A DNA stretch of 54,859 nucleotides from Sanguibacter inulinus (GTDB taxonomy: Bacteria; Actinomycetota; Actinomycetes; Actinomycetales; Cellulomonadaceae), in the NCBI RefSeq assembly GCF_013415325.1, contig NZ_JACBYE010000027.1, positions 1-54,859 on the forward strand. Direction: 5' to 3'. Positions 45,754-54,732 of this stretch are shown here, piece by piece; positions within the stretch are counted from its first letter, which is position 1; every line of letters begins with the position of its first letter. The notes under the pieces were generated by a model. That model did not search any database, was not told the DNA's origin, and worked only from the letters and a program-made list of their open reading frames with translations. The translations under genes and the position numbers were made by a program.

Positions 45754-47427
45754 TCATGCGGGACTGTCGGTGACCTGGCCCGCGTCGACCGACCACCGGC
45801 GGTCCACCCGCACGGCGTCGAGCATCCTGCGGTCGTGCGTGACGAGCAGCAGCGTGCCGTCGTAGGAGTCGAGGGCCTCCTCCAGCTGCTCGATCGCCGG
45901 CAGGTCGAGGTGGTTGGTCGGCTCGTCGAGGACGAGCAGGTTCACACCCCGGGCCTGCAGCAGGGCGAGGGCAGCCCTCGTCCGCTCCCCGGGGGACAAC
46001 GACCCCACAGGACGGCCGACGTGGTCCCCGCGCAGCCCGAACTTGGCCAGCAGCGTCCGGACCTCGGCCTCGGGCCAGTCGGGCACCTGACGGGAGAAGG
46101 CGAGGGCGAGAGGCCCGTCGTCCCCGAGCTGCGAGCGCGCCTGGTCGATCTCCCCGACCGCGACGCTCGTCCCGAGGGACGCCGTGCCGTCGTCGAGCGG
46201 CACCCGACCGAGCAGCACACCCAGCAGCGTGGACTTGCCGGCGCCGTTGGCCCCCGTGATCGCGATCCGCTCACCGGACTCGACAGCCAGCGTCACCGGA
46301 CCGAGCGTGAAGCCACCCCCCTCGGCGCCGCCCTCGACGCCCGGCGTCCCGAGGTGCACCACGGCTCCGGCGAGCGAGGCGACCACGCGCGAGCCTCGCG
46401 GGGCCGCCAAGATCTCGTAGCGCAGCTCCCACTCCTTGCGCGGCTCGACGACCTCCTCGAGGCGCTCGATCATCTTGTCGGTCTGGCGCGCCTTCGACGC
46501 CTGCTTCTCCGAGCCCTCGCGGTGCGCGGCCCGGATGAACTTGTCGGGGTCGGACTTGCGGGCAGCGTTGCGCACGCCCTTGGCCATCCAGCCCCGCTGC
46601 ATCCGGGCACGCGCCTCGAGCCCGGACTTCTTGTCGGCGTACTCGTCGTACTCCTCACGGGCGTGGCGGCGCGCTGTCGCACGTTCCTCGAGGTACGCCT
46701 CGTAGCCACCCGAGTAGACGGACACCTGCTGCTGCGCGAGGTCGAGCTCGACCACCCGGGTGACGCACCGGGCGAGGAACTCGCGGTCGTGGCTGACCAC
46801 CACCACCGCGGCCCGCTGGGAGGCGACGAACTCTTCGAGCCTGCGCAGCCCGTCGAGGTCGAGGTCGTTGGTCGGCTCGTCGAGCAGCAGGACGTCGAAG
46901 CGCGAGAGCAGCAGCGCGGCCAGGCCCACCCGGGCCGCCTGACCACCCGAGAGCCCCGTCATGAGGTGCTCAGGGTCGACGTCGAGCCCGAGGTCCGCGA
47001 GGACGGCCCCGAGCCTGTCGTCGAGGTCCGCGGCGCCGATCGCCATCCAGCGGTCGAAGGCCACGGCGTAGGCGTCGTCGGCTCCGGGCTCCCCGGCACC
47101 GAGCGCCTCGGTCGTCTGCTCGAAGGCCGCCTGAGCCTCGGCGACCCCGGTGCGGCGCGCCAGGTGTGCGCGGACCGTCTCGCCCGCGACGCGCTCGACC
47201 TCCTGCGGCAACCACCCGACGATGGCGTCGGCGGGGGAGAGCGACACCGAGCCGGCCTCCGGCTGCGCGGCGCCCGCGAGCAGACGCAGCAGCGTCGACT
47301 TCCCGGCACCGTTGGCCCCCACCAGCCCCACCACGTCCCCGGGGCTCACGACGAGGTCGAGCCCCGAGAACAGGGTGCGGTCAGCGTGCGCGGCACCGAG
47401 CCCGCGGGCGACGAGAGAGGCAGTCAT
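45754..47427 (-). CDS. ABC-F family ATPase
   Basis: A 557-residue soluble protein with two ABC domains and no membrane part, as in ABC-F translation factors that act on the ribosome and may give antibiotic protection. NBD1: GANGAGKSTLLRLL, LSGGQAARVGLAALLL, LLLDEPTNDLD; NBD2: GANGAGKSTLLGVL, LSPGERTRAALALL, LVLDEPTNHLDL. The interdomain linker (about 235-320) is long, basic and helical (MQRGWMAKGVRNAARKSDPDK), as expected for the P-site tRNA interaction motif. Whether it is housekeeping or protective is not decidable here. It starts 27 nt after the Acg-type gene and is probably in its operon. Confidence 0.92.
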   Translation of the reverse strand: MTASLVARGLGAAHADRTLFSGLDLVVSPGDVVGLVGANGAGKSTLLRLLAGAAQPEAGSVSLSPADAIVGWLPQEVERVAGETVRAHLARRTGVAEAQAAFEQTTEALGAGEPGADDAYAVAFDRWMAIGAADLDDRLGAVLADLGLDVDPEHLMTGLSGGQAARVGLAALLLSRFDVLLLDEPTNDLDLDGLRRLEEFVASQRAAVVVVSHDREFLARCVTRVVELDLAQQQVSVYSGGYEAYLEERATARRHAREEYDEYADKKSGLEARARMQRGWMAKGVRNAARKSDPDKFIRAAHREGSEKQASKARQTDKMIERLEEVVEPRKEWELRYEILAAPRGSRVVASLAGAVVHLGTPGVEGGAEGGGFTLGPVTLAVESGERIAITGANGAGKSTLLGVLLGRVPLDDGTASLGTSVAVGEIDQARSQLGDDGPLALAFSRQVPDWPEAEVRTLLAKFGLRGDHVGRPVGSLSPGERTRAALALLQARGVNLLVLDEPTNHLDLPAIEQLEEALDSYDGTLLLVTHDRRMLDAVRVDRRWSVDAGQVTDSPA

Positions 47428-47454
47428 GGGGTGAATCCTCTCATCGCCCGGGGA

Positions 47455-48465
47455 TCACCCGCTGCGCGTCTGCGTCCCCGTCACAGGCCGCCGCGACGAC
47501 CTCGGCCCGGGCTCGCCGTAGCCCAGCTGGACGAGCATCTGCGGGGCACCGACGAGCCCGAGCGAGCGGACCACCTCGTGCCGGGTCGTCGGGTTCTCCA
47601 GGACAGTCGTCGCGAAGGACGCCGCCAGCCCGTGGACCGAGGCTGTGAGCAGCATGCGACTCAGCGCCCTGCCCGCCACCAGCCAGTCCTGGGCGGTGTC
47701 CGCGGGCGTCGTGAGCAGCGCCAGGACAGCACCGTGCTCCTGCGCGTCCGGACTGCCCCGACCCTGCGCGTCCGCGCTGCCCTGCTCCTGCGCGTCCGGA
47801 CTGGCCCGGAACCGGTCGGTCAGACGCCGCGACCCCGCTCGTGCCTCGCGTGCCGGGCGGTTCTCCCACCCGTCCGCGACAGGTACCCCGTCCTCACGCC
47901 CCTGCGCAGGACCCGACCACACGGCCTCCTCGGTGGTCCCTACCTCGTCCTCCGAGGCCAGACGCTCAGCCCGCTCGACCTCCCTCAGCACGATGCCACG
48001 CGCCGCGCTCGAGGCCGGCAGCAGCACCAGATGAGCCTGCGCGTCGGCGACGACAGCCTGGAGCGACTGCGCGACCGCACCATCCACGGCCAGGTCGTCG
48101 AGCAGCGTACGGCTCGTCCGCCTGTGCACAGCAGCCACCGACAGCTCGAGCTCAGACGCGCTCGGTGCAGGGCCCTGAGACAGCACGATCCGCGCCAGCC
48201 GCCCCTCAGGCCCGTCGGGTAGCAAGACCACCTGCGCGTCGAGCCCCTCCCGGCGGGCAGCCACGACAGCGTGGTCGACGAGCGCCCCACAGCTGATCGT
48301 CGCCTCACGCCCCTGCGGGTCCGTATGACGCAGGGTGCGGGCCGGGTCGGCCCGCACCTCGATCGCGTCACCACGCACCGTCACCTGCCACGGCTGCGTG
48401 TTGTGCACGCTCGGCGCCCGCACAGCAGTCGCCAGCACCCGTTCGATCACCTCGGTCGAGAGCAT
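47455..48465 (-). CDS. Acg-type nitroreductase-fold protein
   Basis: A 336-residue protein like mycobacterial Acg (Rv2032) and relatives: a duplicated nitroreductase fold that often binds flavin but lacks ordinary nitroreductase activity. The start VLATAVRAPSVHNTQPW is characteristic, and HRRTSRTLLDD and LENPTTRHEVVRSLGLVGAPQMLVQLGYG follow at the expected places. A low-complexity insert near 220-243 is built from three 8-residue repeats (DAQEQGSA-like). The ribosome binding site GGAGGAGGAG is very strong. In mycobacteria such genes belong to the dormancy/hypoxia response; no such regulator site is visible here. Confidence 0.85.
   Translation of the reverse strand: MLSTEVIERVLATAVRAPSVHNTQPWQVTVRGDAIEVRADPARTLRHTDPQGREATISCGALVDHAVVAARREGLDAQVVLLPDGPEGRLARIVLSQGPAPSASELELSVAAVHRRTSRTLLDDLAVDGAVAQSLQAVVADAQAHLVLLPASSAARGIVLREVERAERLASEDEVGTTEEAVWSGPAQGREDGVPVADGWENRPAREARAGSRRLTDRFRASPDAQEQGSADAQGRGSPDAQEHGAVLALLTTPADTAQDWLVAGRALSRMLLTASVHGLAASFATTVLENPTTRHEVVRSLGLVGAPQMLVQLGYGEPGPRSSRRPVTGTQTRSG
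47737..47808 (-). repeat. three in-frame 24-bp repeats in the Acg-type gene
   Basis: Copies at 47737-47760, 47761-47784 and 47785-47808 encode the octapeptide repeats of the insert. Copies 1 and 3 are almost identical; copy 2 differs at several positions. Confidence 0.8.
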
Positions 48466-48597
48466 CGTCGCTCCTCCTCCGCTCGTTCTCCCCTGTCCGC
48501 CGAGCGTCCCACCGGTCACAGGGGCTCGACAGTGCCGAAGGTCCCTCTCGCAGGTCAGCGGCACCACACCCGTCTGCGCACAGGAGAGAATGCTCCT

Positions 48598-51129
48598 GTG
48601 CCCGCCGACCCGATAGCCCGACTGCTCGCCGACCCACCCGACCTTCCGGTCCGGTCCGCGCTGCCCGCCCTGGCAGAGGCCGTGCGGAGCAGCGGAGCTG
48701 TCGTCGTGCAGGCACCGCCCGGGACCGGCAAGACGACCCTGGTCCCGCCCGCGCTCGCGGACCTGCTCGGCCCTGGGAGGGTGGTCGTCACACAACCTCG
48801 CCGGGTCGCGGCCCGCGCTGCCGCGCGCCGCCTCGCCCAGCTGCTCGGCGAACCTCTCGGCCAGACCGTCGGCTACTCGGTGCGCGGGGAGTCGACGACG
48901 AGCGCCTCGACCCGTGTCGAGGTCGTCACCACGGGTGTGCTGCTCCGGCGGCTCCAGCGCGACCCTGGCCTGGACGGGGTGACCGCGGTCGTCCTCGACG
49001 AGTGCCACGAGCGTCAGCTCGACGCCGACCTCGCGCTCGCCCTCCTCGTCGACGTGCGCGCGAACCTGCGCGAGGACCTCGTGCTCGTGGCGATGTCGGC
49101 GACGGTCGAGGCCGAGCGCACGGCCGCCGTCGTGGGTGGAGCAGGGCCGGCTGTCCCCGTGGTCACCGTGCCGGGGGCGCTCCACCCGGTCGCCCAGGTG
49201 TGGGCCCCGCCGCCGTCCCGCGTGGTGGCCCTCGACGACCGCGGTGTCACCCCGGCCTTCCTCGACCACGTGGCCGCCACGACGCGGCGTGCGCTCGACG
49301 AGCGTGAGGGTGACGTCCTGGTCTTCGTGCCCGGAGCGCGGGAGGTCGACGTCGTCTCGCGGCGGCTCGCCGGGGTCGACGCCGACGTCCGTCCGCTGCA
49401 CGGCAGGCTGCCCACAGCCCAGCAGGACCTGGCGCTGAGCGCCGGACCGCGCCGACGGGTGGTCGTCTCGACGGTCGTCGCCGAGTCGTCGCTCACGGTC
49501 CCCGGTGTGCGGGTCGTCGTCGACGCAGGGCTGTCCAGAGAGCCGCGGGTCGACCACCGGCGCGGGCTCTCGGGACTCGTCACGGTCCGCGTCAGCCGGG
49601 CCTCGGCCGAGCAGCGCGCCGGTCGCGCCGGTCGTGAAGGCCCGGGTGCCGTCTACAGGTGCTGGACGGAGGCCGACCACGTGCGGCTCCCGGCGCACCC
49701 CGTCCCGGAGATCCTCACGGCCGACCTCACGTCTTTCGCGCTCGAGCTCTCTTGCTGGGGATCGCCCGACGGGTCGGCCCTCGCCCTCATGGACCCACCG
49801 CCGCCCGCGGCGAGCGCCGTCGCACGCCAGACCCTGGTCGGGCTCGGCGCGGTCGAGGAGGACGGCACCGTCACGGCGCGCGGTCGACGGATCGCCGGTG
49901 TCCCCGTCGACCCGCGGCTGGCCCGCGCGCTCCTCGACGGCTCGGACGTCGTCGGCCCGCGCGCCGCAGCCGAGGTCGTCGCGCTCCTGTCCGAGGACGT
50001 CCGCGCTCCCGGCGGCGACCTCGTCGCCGCGGTCCGCGGGCTGCGGGCGGGGTCTGTGCCGTCGCCGACGTGGCGCGGTCAGGTCTCCAGGCTCGAGTCG
50101 CTCGCCCGCCGGTCCTCGGGCGGGGCGGCGCGCACCCGCTCGCTCAGCCTCGACCTCACGGTCGGCCTCGTGGTCGCCCTCGCCCACCCGGACAGGATCG
50201 CGCGGCGACGTCCGAACGGCTCGACGTACCTCATGGTCTCGGGCACCGGCGCGGCCCTCGCCCCGGGGTCGGCGCTCAGCGGGTACGACTGGATCGCGGT
50301 CGCCGACGCCGACCGCGGCGCAGGCCGCCGCGACGCGACGGTCCGCTCTGCCGCGCCCCTCGACGAAGACCTCGCCCTCGACGCGGCGTCCTCGTCCCTG
50401 CACGACGACGAGTCCGTCACCTGGACGTCCGGCCGCGTCGTCGCCCGGCGCACCACGTCGCTCGGCGCGATCGAGCTGACCTCCGACAGGCTGACCGACC
50501 CGCCGCGTGAGCGGGTGGTCGCCGCGGTCCGCGATGGTCTCGCCCGCGACGGCCTGGGCGCCCTCCCGTGGAAGGACTCGGCTGTCGCGCTAAGGGCCCG
50601 CCTGGCGTTCCTGCACGGCGCGCTCGGCGACCCGTGGCCCGACATGAGCGACGAGGCCCTGCTCGACGGGCTCGACAGGTGGCTCGGGACCGACCTCGCC
50701 CGGGTGCGACGCGCCGACGACCTGCGCCGCATCGACGTGACGTCAGCCCTGCGACGGCTGCTCCCGTGGCCCGAGGCCGGGCGCCTCGACGAGCTCGCAC
50801 CCGAGCGGGTGCCCCTGCCCGGCGGGGGCAGCGTCAAGGTCGACTACTCGGCAGACCAGCCCGTCGCCGCGCTCAAGGTCCAAGAGGCCTTCGGGTGGCG
50901 CGAGGCACCACGTCTGGCGGGCGGGCGGGTCCCGCTGCTGCTCCACCTGCTGTCCCCGGCGCGGAGACCGGCCGCGGTGACCGCTGACCTGGCGTCGTTC
51001 TGGGCGACGGGCTATCCGCAGGTCCGCGCCGAGCTGCGCCGGCGGTACCCCAAGCACTCCTGGCCCGAAGACCCCTTCGCACCAGGCGTCGTCGCCGCGC
51101 AGCCGCGTCGGCCGGGGCGGGGCGGGTAG
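48598..51129 (+). CDS. hrpB: ATP-dependent RNA helicase HrpB
   Basis: An 843-residue DExH-box helicase of the HrpB type. Motif I PPGTGKTT near 40, motif II DECH near 134, SAT motif, motif V VVVSTVVAESSLTVPGVRVVVDAG near 285 and motif VI QRAGRAGR near 342, then the helicase-associated domain and the C-terminal HrpB domain (RVPLPGGGSVKVDYS, FGWREAPRLAGGRVPLLLHLLSPARRP, RRYPKHSWPEDP). It lengths match the family. The GTG start has AGGAG 11 nt upstream. It is divergent from the Acg-type gene. The cellular role of HrpB is poorly defined outside E. coli mRNA work. Confidence 0.95.
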   Translation: MPADPIARLLADPPDLPVRSALPALAEAVRSSGAVVVQAPPGTGKTTLVPPALADLLGPGRVVVTQPRRVAARAAARRLAQLLGEPLGQTVGYSVRGESTTSASTRVEVVTTGVLLRRLQRDPGLDGVTAVVLDECHERQLDADLALALLVDVRANLREDLVLVAMSATVEAERTAAVVGGAGPAVPVVTVPGALHPVAQVWAPPPSRVVALDDRGVTPAFLDHVAATTRRALDEREGDVLVFVPGAREVDVVSRRLAGVDADVRPLHGRLPTAQQDLALSAGPRRRVVVSTVVAESSLTVPGVRVVVDAGLSREPRVDHRRGLSGLVTVRVSRASAEQRAGRAGREGPGAVYRCWTEADHVRLPAHPVPEILTADLTSFALELSCWGSPDGSALALMDPPPPAASAVARQTLVGLGAVEEDGTVTARGRRIAGVPVDPRLARALLDGSDVVGPRAAAEVVALLSEDVRAPGGDLVAAVRGLRAGSVPSPTWRGQVSRLESLARRSSGGAARTRSLSLDLTVGLVVALAHPDRIARRRPNGSTYLMVSGTGAALAPGSALSGYDWIAVADADRGAGRRDATVRSAAPLDEDLALDAASSSLHDDESVTWTSGRVVARRTTSLGAIELTSDRLTDPPRERVVAAVRDGLARDGLGALPWKDSAVALRARLAFLHGALGDPWPDMSDEALLDGLDRWLGTDLARVRRADDLRRIDVTSALRRLLPWPEAGRLDELAPERVPLPGGGSVKVDYSADQPVAALKVQEAFGWREAPRLAGGRVPLLLHLLSPARRPAAVTADLASFWATGYPQVRAELRRRYPKHSWPEDPFAPGVVAAQPRRPGRGG

Positions 51130-51130
51130 C

Positions 51131-51152
51131 GGGGCACCGGTCCGGTCGCCCC
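51131..51152. terminator. hairpin between convergent hrpB and fluC genes
   Basis: GGGGCACC near 51131 pairs with GGTCGCCCC near 51144-51152, leaving one bulged base and a short loop. It starts just after the hrpB stop and could serve both strands. Confidence 0.4.
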
Positions 51153-51181
51153 ACCGAGTGGGGGACGACGCTCCAGCGCGT

Positions 51182-51571
51182 CTACCCCCCGAGCCCGCCG
51201 AGCCACAGGCCGAGGCCGGCTGCGGCGACCGACGCGGCGAGCATCCCGAGGCCGGCGAGCAGGGACGCGGCGTAGCGGCCAGCCTGGAGCAGTCGGACTG
51301 TCTCCATGCTGGCTGTCGAGAAGGTCGTGTACCCCCCGAGCAGACCTGTCCCCAGGACGAGGACGAGCTCGTCAGAGGCGAGGTGGGTGAGGCCGAGGCC
51401 CGTGAGCAGCCCGAGGAGCAACGAGCCCGTGACGTTGATGATCATCGTCCCCAGCGGATAGTCACCGGAGGTCCGTGACCTCACGAGCCCGTCGAGGACG
51501 AAGCGGCAGGCTGCGCCGAGCCCTCCTGCGAGCGCGACGGCGAGGAAGAGGAGTGGGCTGACCTCGCTCAT
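51182..51571 (-). CDS. crcB: fluoride channel subunit FluC/CrcB (second gene)
   Basis: A 129-residue four-helix fluoride exporter subunit. Family marks: GGLGAACRFVLDGLV, GTMIINVTGSLLLGLLTG (the central Asn) and GGYTTFSTASMETVRLL (the Phe/Thr/Ser track around the central Na+ site). It overlaps the upstream crcB gene by ATGA, and such paired genes usually make heterodimeric channels in Gram-positive bacteria. It protects the cell against cytoplasmic fluoride. Confidence 0.94.
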   Translation of the reverse strand: MSEVSPLLFLAVALAGGLGAACRFVLDGLVRSRTSGDYPLGTMIINVTGSLLLGLLTGLGLTHLASDELVLVLGTGLLGGYTTFSTASMETVRLLQAGRYAASLLAGLGMLAASVAAAGLGLWLGGLGG

Positions 51572-52059
51572 GCAGACCTCCGGCTGCGCCTCGGTCGTCG
51601 GAGCCAGGAGGCCAGGGCGATGCCGGTCCAGGTCGCGAGGGCGCCGAGCAGCAGCGTCCCGAGGGAGTAGAGCACGGCCAGCCCAGCCTGACCGTCGCCC
51701 ACGAGGCGAGCTGTCTGCGTCGCGAGGGTGCTGTACGTCGTGTAGCCGCCGAGGACACCGGTGCCCAGCAGCAGACGCAGGTGACGACGGCGGTCGTCCT
51801 CAGGACCGCTGCGCACGAGGGACTCGAGGAGGACACCGAGGGCGAGGGCCCCGCTGAAGTTGATGCAGAAGATCACCACGTCGAGGCTGCCGGTGACCGG
51901 GAACGCGAGGACGAGGAGCTCACGCAGCGCCGCGCCGAGCGTCCCGCCGACGGCGACGAGCGCGACGCTGGACCAGCGCAGGTGCTGGGGGACTGCCCGG
52001 GCGGCCGCGTCTGTCGCATCCGTGTCGAGATCGGGGTCGACGGGCCGGTCGTGCGTCAC
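51568..52059 (-). CDS. crcB: fluoride channel subunit FluC/CrcB (first gene)
   Basis: A 163-residue FluC protein with a 28-residue hydrophilic N-terminal extension and a basic C-terminus (RRPRRSRRSA). Motifs: VGGTLGAALRELLV, IFCINFSGALALGVLLES and GGYTTYSTLATQTARL. In place of the usual GNxxGxF helix element it has INFSGAL, and it is more divergent than its partner, suggesting specialised halves of a heterodimer. I looked for a fluoride riboswitch in 52060-52296 and saw none. Confidence 0.92.
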   Translation of the reverse strand: MTHDRPVDPDLDTDATDAAARAVPQHLRWSSVALVAVGGTLGAALRELLVLAFPVTGSLDVVIFCINFSGALALGVLLESLVRSGPEDDRRRHLRLLLGTGVLGGYTTYSTLATQTARLVGDGQAGLAVLYSLGTLLLGALATWTGIALASWLRRPRRSRRSA

Positions 52060-52275
52060 GTCCGACCTCCTCGATCCTGTCCGGTGACTCCTGGCGCGAG
52101 TGCGGAGTGCGTACGCGCGCAGCCGCCCGAGTGTAGCGCCGACCCCTGTCGTCTGCTCACGTGTCCGCGTGGTCCTGCTCCGGCGGCAGCCGTGAGCCGG
52201 GCGAGCCCAACGACAGAGCCGTAGATGTCGCGAGTGAGGCGATGCTCACGTACTCTCCGCATGCCGCTCGGAGCC

Positions 52276-52292
52276 TGAACCCCTAGGGTTCA
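52276..52292 (+). promoter_or_regulatory. inverted repeat over the BCCT -10 box
   Basis: TGAACCC-CTA-GGGTTCA is a perfect 7-bp inverted repeat that contains TAGGGT (52284-52289), a -10-like box ending seven nt before the ATG at 52297. No ribosome binding site is present, so the gene looks leaderless, and the repeat is well placed to be an operator. Confidence 0.5.
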
Positions 52293-52296
52293 CGCC

Positions 52297-54123
52297 ATGG
52301 AAGGTACGAGCAAGAACGGAATCCACCGGGCGGTGTTCTGGCCCGCGGCCATCATCGTCCTCGTCTTCGCGGCGCTCGCGATCATCGCACCTGAGGCCTC
52401 AGAACGAGCCTTCGCCTCGGTGCAGGGCACGATCGTCGCCAACTTCAACTGGTACTACGTCCTCATCGCTGCGGCCTTCGTGGTCTTCTGCCTGTGGATG
52501 GGCTTCAGCCGATTCGGCGACATCAAGCTGGGTCGTGACGACGACGAGCCGGAGTTCTCGGTCCTGTCGTGGTTCTCCCTGCTGTTCGCCGCTGGCATGG
52601 GCATCGGTCTGGTGTTCTACGGCGTCAGCGAGCCGCTGAGCCACTTCGTCTCCCCGCGCCCCGGCGTCGAGGGGACACCGGCGCAGCTCGCACAGCAGGC
52701 GATGTCGCAGACGTTCCTGCACTGGGGTGTGCACGCCTGGTCGATCTACGTGGTCATCGGGCTCGCCCTGGCCTACGCGATCCACCGCCGGCGCCGCCCC
52801 ATCTCGATCCGCTGGACCCTCGAGCCGCTGCTCGGACGCCGTGTCCGCGGTCGCTGGGGTGACGCGATCGACGTCATCGCCCTCGTCGGCACGCTCTTCG
52901 GCGTGGCGACCTCGCTCGGTCTCGGGGTCTTGCAGATCAGCGCGGGTCTGGACAGCGCCGGCATCGTCGAGCCGACGCAGACGATGGACGTCATCCTCAT
53001 CCTCATCATCACCTGCTTCGTGCTGTTCTCGGTCGTCTCGGGCGTCACCAAGGGCATGAAGTGGCTCTCGAACGCCAACCTCATGCTCGCGGCCGTGATC
53101 CTGGCCTTCGTGCTCTTCGCCGGGCCGACGCAGTTCCTGCTGCGTGAGTTCGTCCAGTCGATCGGCACGTACCTCCAGGGGTTCATCGGGGCCTCGCTCA
53201 ACGTCAGTGCCTTCGCCGGCGCGGACGGCGAGGCCTGGCAGGCCAGCTGGACGACGTTCTACTGGGGCTGGTGGATCTCGTGGGCGCCCTTCGTCGGTGT
53301 CTTCATCGCGCGGATCTCGCGTGGTCGGACGGTCCGTCAGTTCGTCGCGGGTGTCATCCTCGTGCCGACGATGATCACCGCCCTGTGGTTCGCGGTCCTC
53401 GGCGGTGCCGCGCTCAAGATGGAGCTCGACAACCCCGGCAGCCTCACCGAGGGTGGCCAGGTCAACATCGAGGGTGCGCTCTTCTCCCTCCTCGACCAGC
53501 TGCCCGGCGGCTCGGTCCTGACGATCGGTGCGCTCGTCCTCATCGCGATCTTCTTCGTCACCTCGGCGGACTCGGGCTCGCTCGTCATGGGCATGCTCGC
53601 CTCGGGCGGCGACCCGGAACCGCGCCGCTGGGTCCGGGTGTTCTTCGCCTGCGCGACGTCGCTCCTGGCCATCGCGCTGCTGCTCTCGGGTGGTCTCGAG
53701 GCGCTCAAGACCGCGGCGATCATCATCGCGCTGCCGTTCTCGGTGATCATGATCGGCATCTGCTGGTCGACGTACATCGCGTTCTCCCGGGAAGACCGGG
53801 CGTACGCGAAGGCTCGCCGGGCGGCGTTCCTCAGCCACATCGGCGACTACTACGGTCTCGAGGTCGACGCACCGCTCGAGCGTCCTGCGGTGTCGCCCTT
53901 CGCGAACATCATCGCGAAGGTCAAGGCGACCACGCACCGCAGCCACGAGCCACGGGCCGGCGGGGACACGAAGACCCGCAGCCGTGACGGGGTCCCGGCC
54001 GGCCAGGCCGAGGCGCTGCGCACGACTCCCGTCGCGGACATCGCGATCGAGCCCGACCCCGGCGCGCCGGCGATCGAGGACCTTCGGGGACCTGACGAGG
54101 GTCCGACCAGCGACAAGTCCTGA
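52297..54123 (+). CDS. BCCT-family betaine/choline-type transporter
   Basis: A 608-residue secondary transporter of the betaine-carnitine-choline family, which imports osmoprotectants with Na+ or H+. Twelve helices with family signatures GMGIGLVFYGVSEPL near 105 and WTTFYWGWWISWAPFVGVFIARISRGRT near 315-342, which holds the tryptophans that bind the quaternary ammonium group. The C-terminal 85 residues are hydrophilic and charged, as in osmosensing members such as BetP, although BetP's strongly basic tail is only partly matched. The substrate cannot be told apart between betaine, ectoine, choline and others. A strong terminator follows. Confidence 0.93.
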   Translation: MEGTSKNGIHRAVFWPAAIIVLVFAALAIIAPEASERAFASVQGTIVANFNWYYVLIAAAFVVFCLWMGFSRFGDIKLGRDDDEPEFSVLSWFSLLFAAGMGIGLVFYGVSEPLSHFVSPRPGVEGTPAQLAQQAMSQTFLHWGVHAWSIYVVIGLALAYAIHRRRRPISIRWTLEPLLGRRVRGRWGDAIDVIALVGTLFGVATSLGLGVLQISAGLDSAGIVEPTQTMDVILILIITCFVLFSVVSGVTKGMKWLSNANLMLAAVILAFVLFAGPTQFLLREFVQSIGTYLQGFIGASLNVSAFAGADGEAWQASWTTFYWGWWISWAPFVGVFIARISRGRTVRQFVAGVILVPTMITALWFAVLGGAALKMELDNPGSLTEGGQVNIEGALFSLLDQLPGGSVLTIGALVLIAIFFVTSADSGSLVMGMLASGGDPEPRRWVRVFFACATSLLAIALLLSGGLEALKTAAIIIALPFSVIMIGICWSTYIAFSREDRAYAKARRAAFLSHIGDYYGLEVDAPLERPAVSPFANIIAKVKATTHRSHEPRAGGDTKTRSRDGVPAGQAEALRTTPVADIAIEPDPGAPAIEDLRGPDEGPTSDKS

Positions 54124-54182
54124 CACGACGGTCGACGCCCGAGGGCGACGACCCGACCCGGTCCTCGACCGGTGACAGCATC

Positions 54183-54221
54183 ACAGACGCCCTGCGACCA
54201 GACCGGTCGCAGGGCGTCTGT
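54183..54221 (+). terminator. terminator after the BCCT gene
   Basis: A perfect 17-bp inverted repeat (54183-54199 with 54205-54221) and a 5-nt loop lie 60 nt after the stop. It stands between convergent genes and could work both ways. Confidence 0.8.
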
Positions 54222-54289
54222 CGTCTCTGCAGCCGTGGCTGTCGGGGAACCTCACGCGAACGGCTCGCTGAAGGCTCGCGCAGCAGGGT

Positions 54290-54667
54290 CTAACCCTCGG
54301 TCGGCTGCCCGATGACCGAGAGGATGTTCCCGGCCGGGTCTGTGAACCACGCGATGTCCGGGCCGCGCCCGCGCATGATCCCGCGGTCGTCCACGCCCTC
54401 GTAGCGGATGAACGTCACCCCGCGCCCGAGGAGGTCGTCGACGGCGCTGTCGATGTCCTCTACGGGGAAGTTGAGGATGGTGTGCTCGGCGGGGTGGTGG
54501 GTGTCCTTGGGGTACACGAGGACGTGGGCGCCGCTGCCCAGGTGGAGCTCGAGCATGCCGTGGTCGTCGCCGGTGACCTCGATCCCGAGGACGTCGGCGT
54601 AGAAGCTGCGGGCTGCGGCGGTGTCGTCGACGGCGAACCCGCAGAACGCCTGGTCTGCACTGAACAT
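54290..54667 (-). CDS. VOC-superfamily (glyoxalase/bleomycin-resistance-like) protein
   Basis: A 125-residue VOC protein. It begins FCGFAVDDTAAARSFYADVLGIEV, the classic first beta-alpha unit, then MLELHLGSGAHVLVYPK, ILNFPVEDIDSAVDDLLGRGV and GPDIAWFTDPAGNILSVIGQ. The final DPAGN element is typical of uncharacterised glyoxalase/dioxygenase-fold proteins. No substrate can be named. AGAGGA precedes the ATG. Upstream, its promoter region runs into a 10-bp tandem repeat. Confidence 0.88.
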   Translation of the reverse strand: MFSADQAFCGFAVDDTAAARSFYADVLGIEVTGDDHGMLELHLGSGAHVLVYPKDTHHPAEHTILNFPVEDIDSAVDDLLGRGVTFIRYEGVDDRGIMRGRGPDIAWFTDPAGNILSVIGQPTEG

Positions 54668-54732
54668 GGTGGTCCTCTCGGTGGTGCCTCGTCCGAGGTG
54701 TCTGGGGGCGCGGTCGAGCCCCTGAGGTCGAG

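Noticed and set aside
52225-52280. Fluoride riboswitch on the plus strand (GGCGATGCTCACG)
   Set aside because: Only the first few bases resemble the motif; the later conserved GATG/CTCCTAC part is missing, and it points at the BCCT gene, not at crcB.
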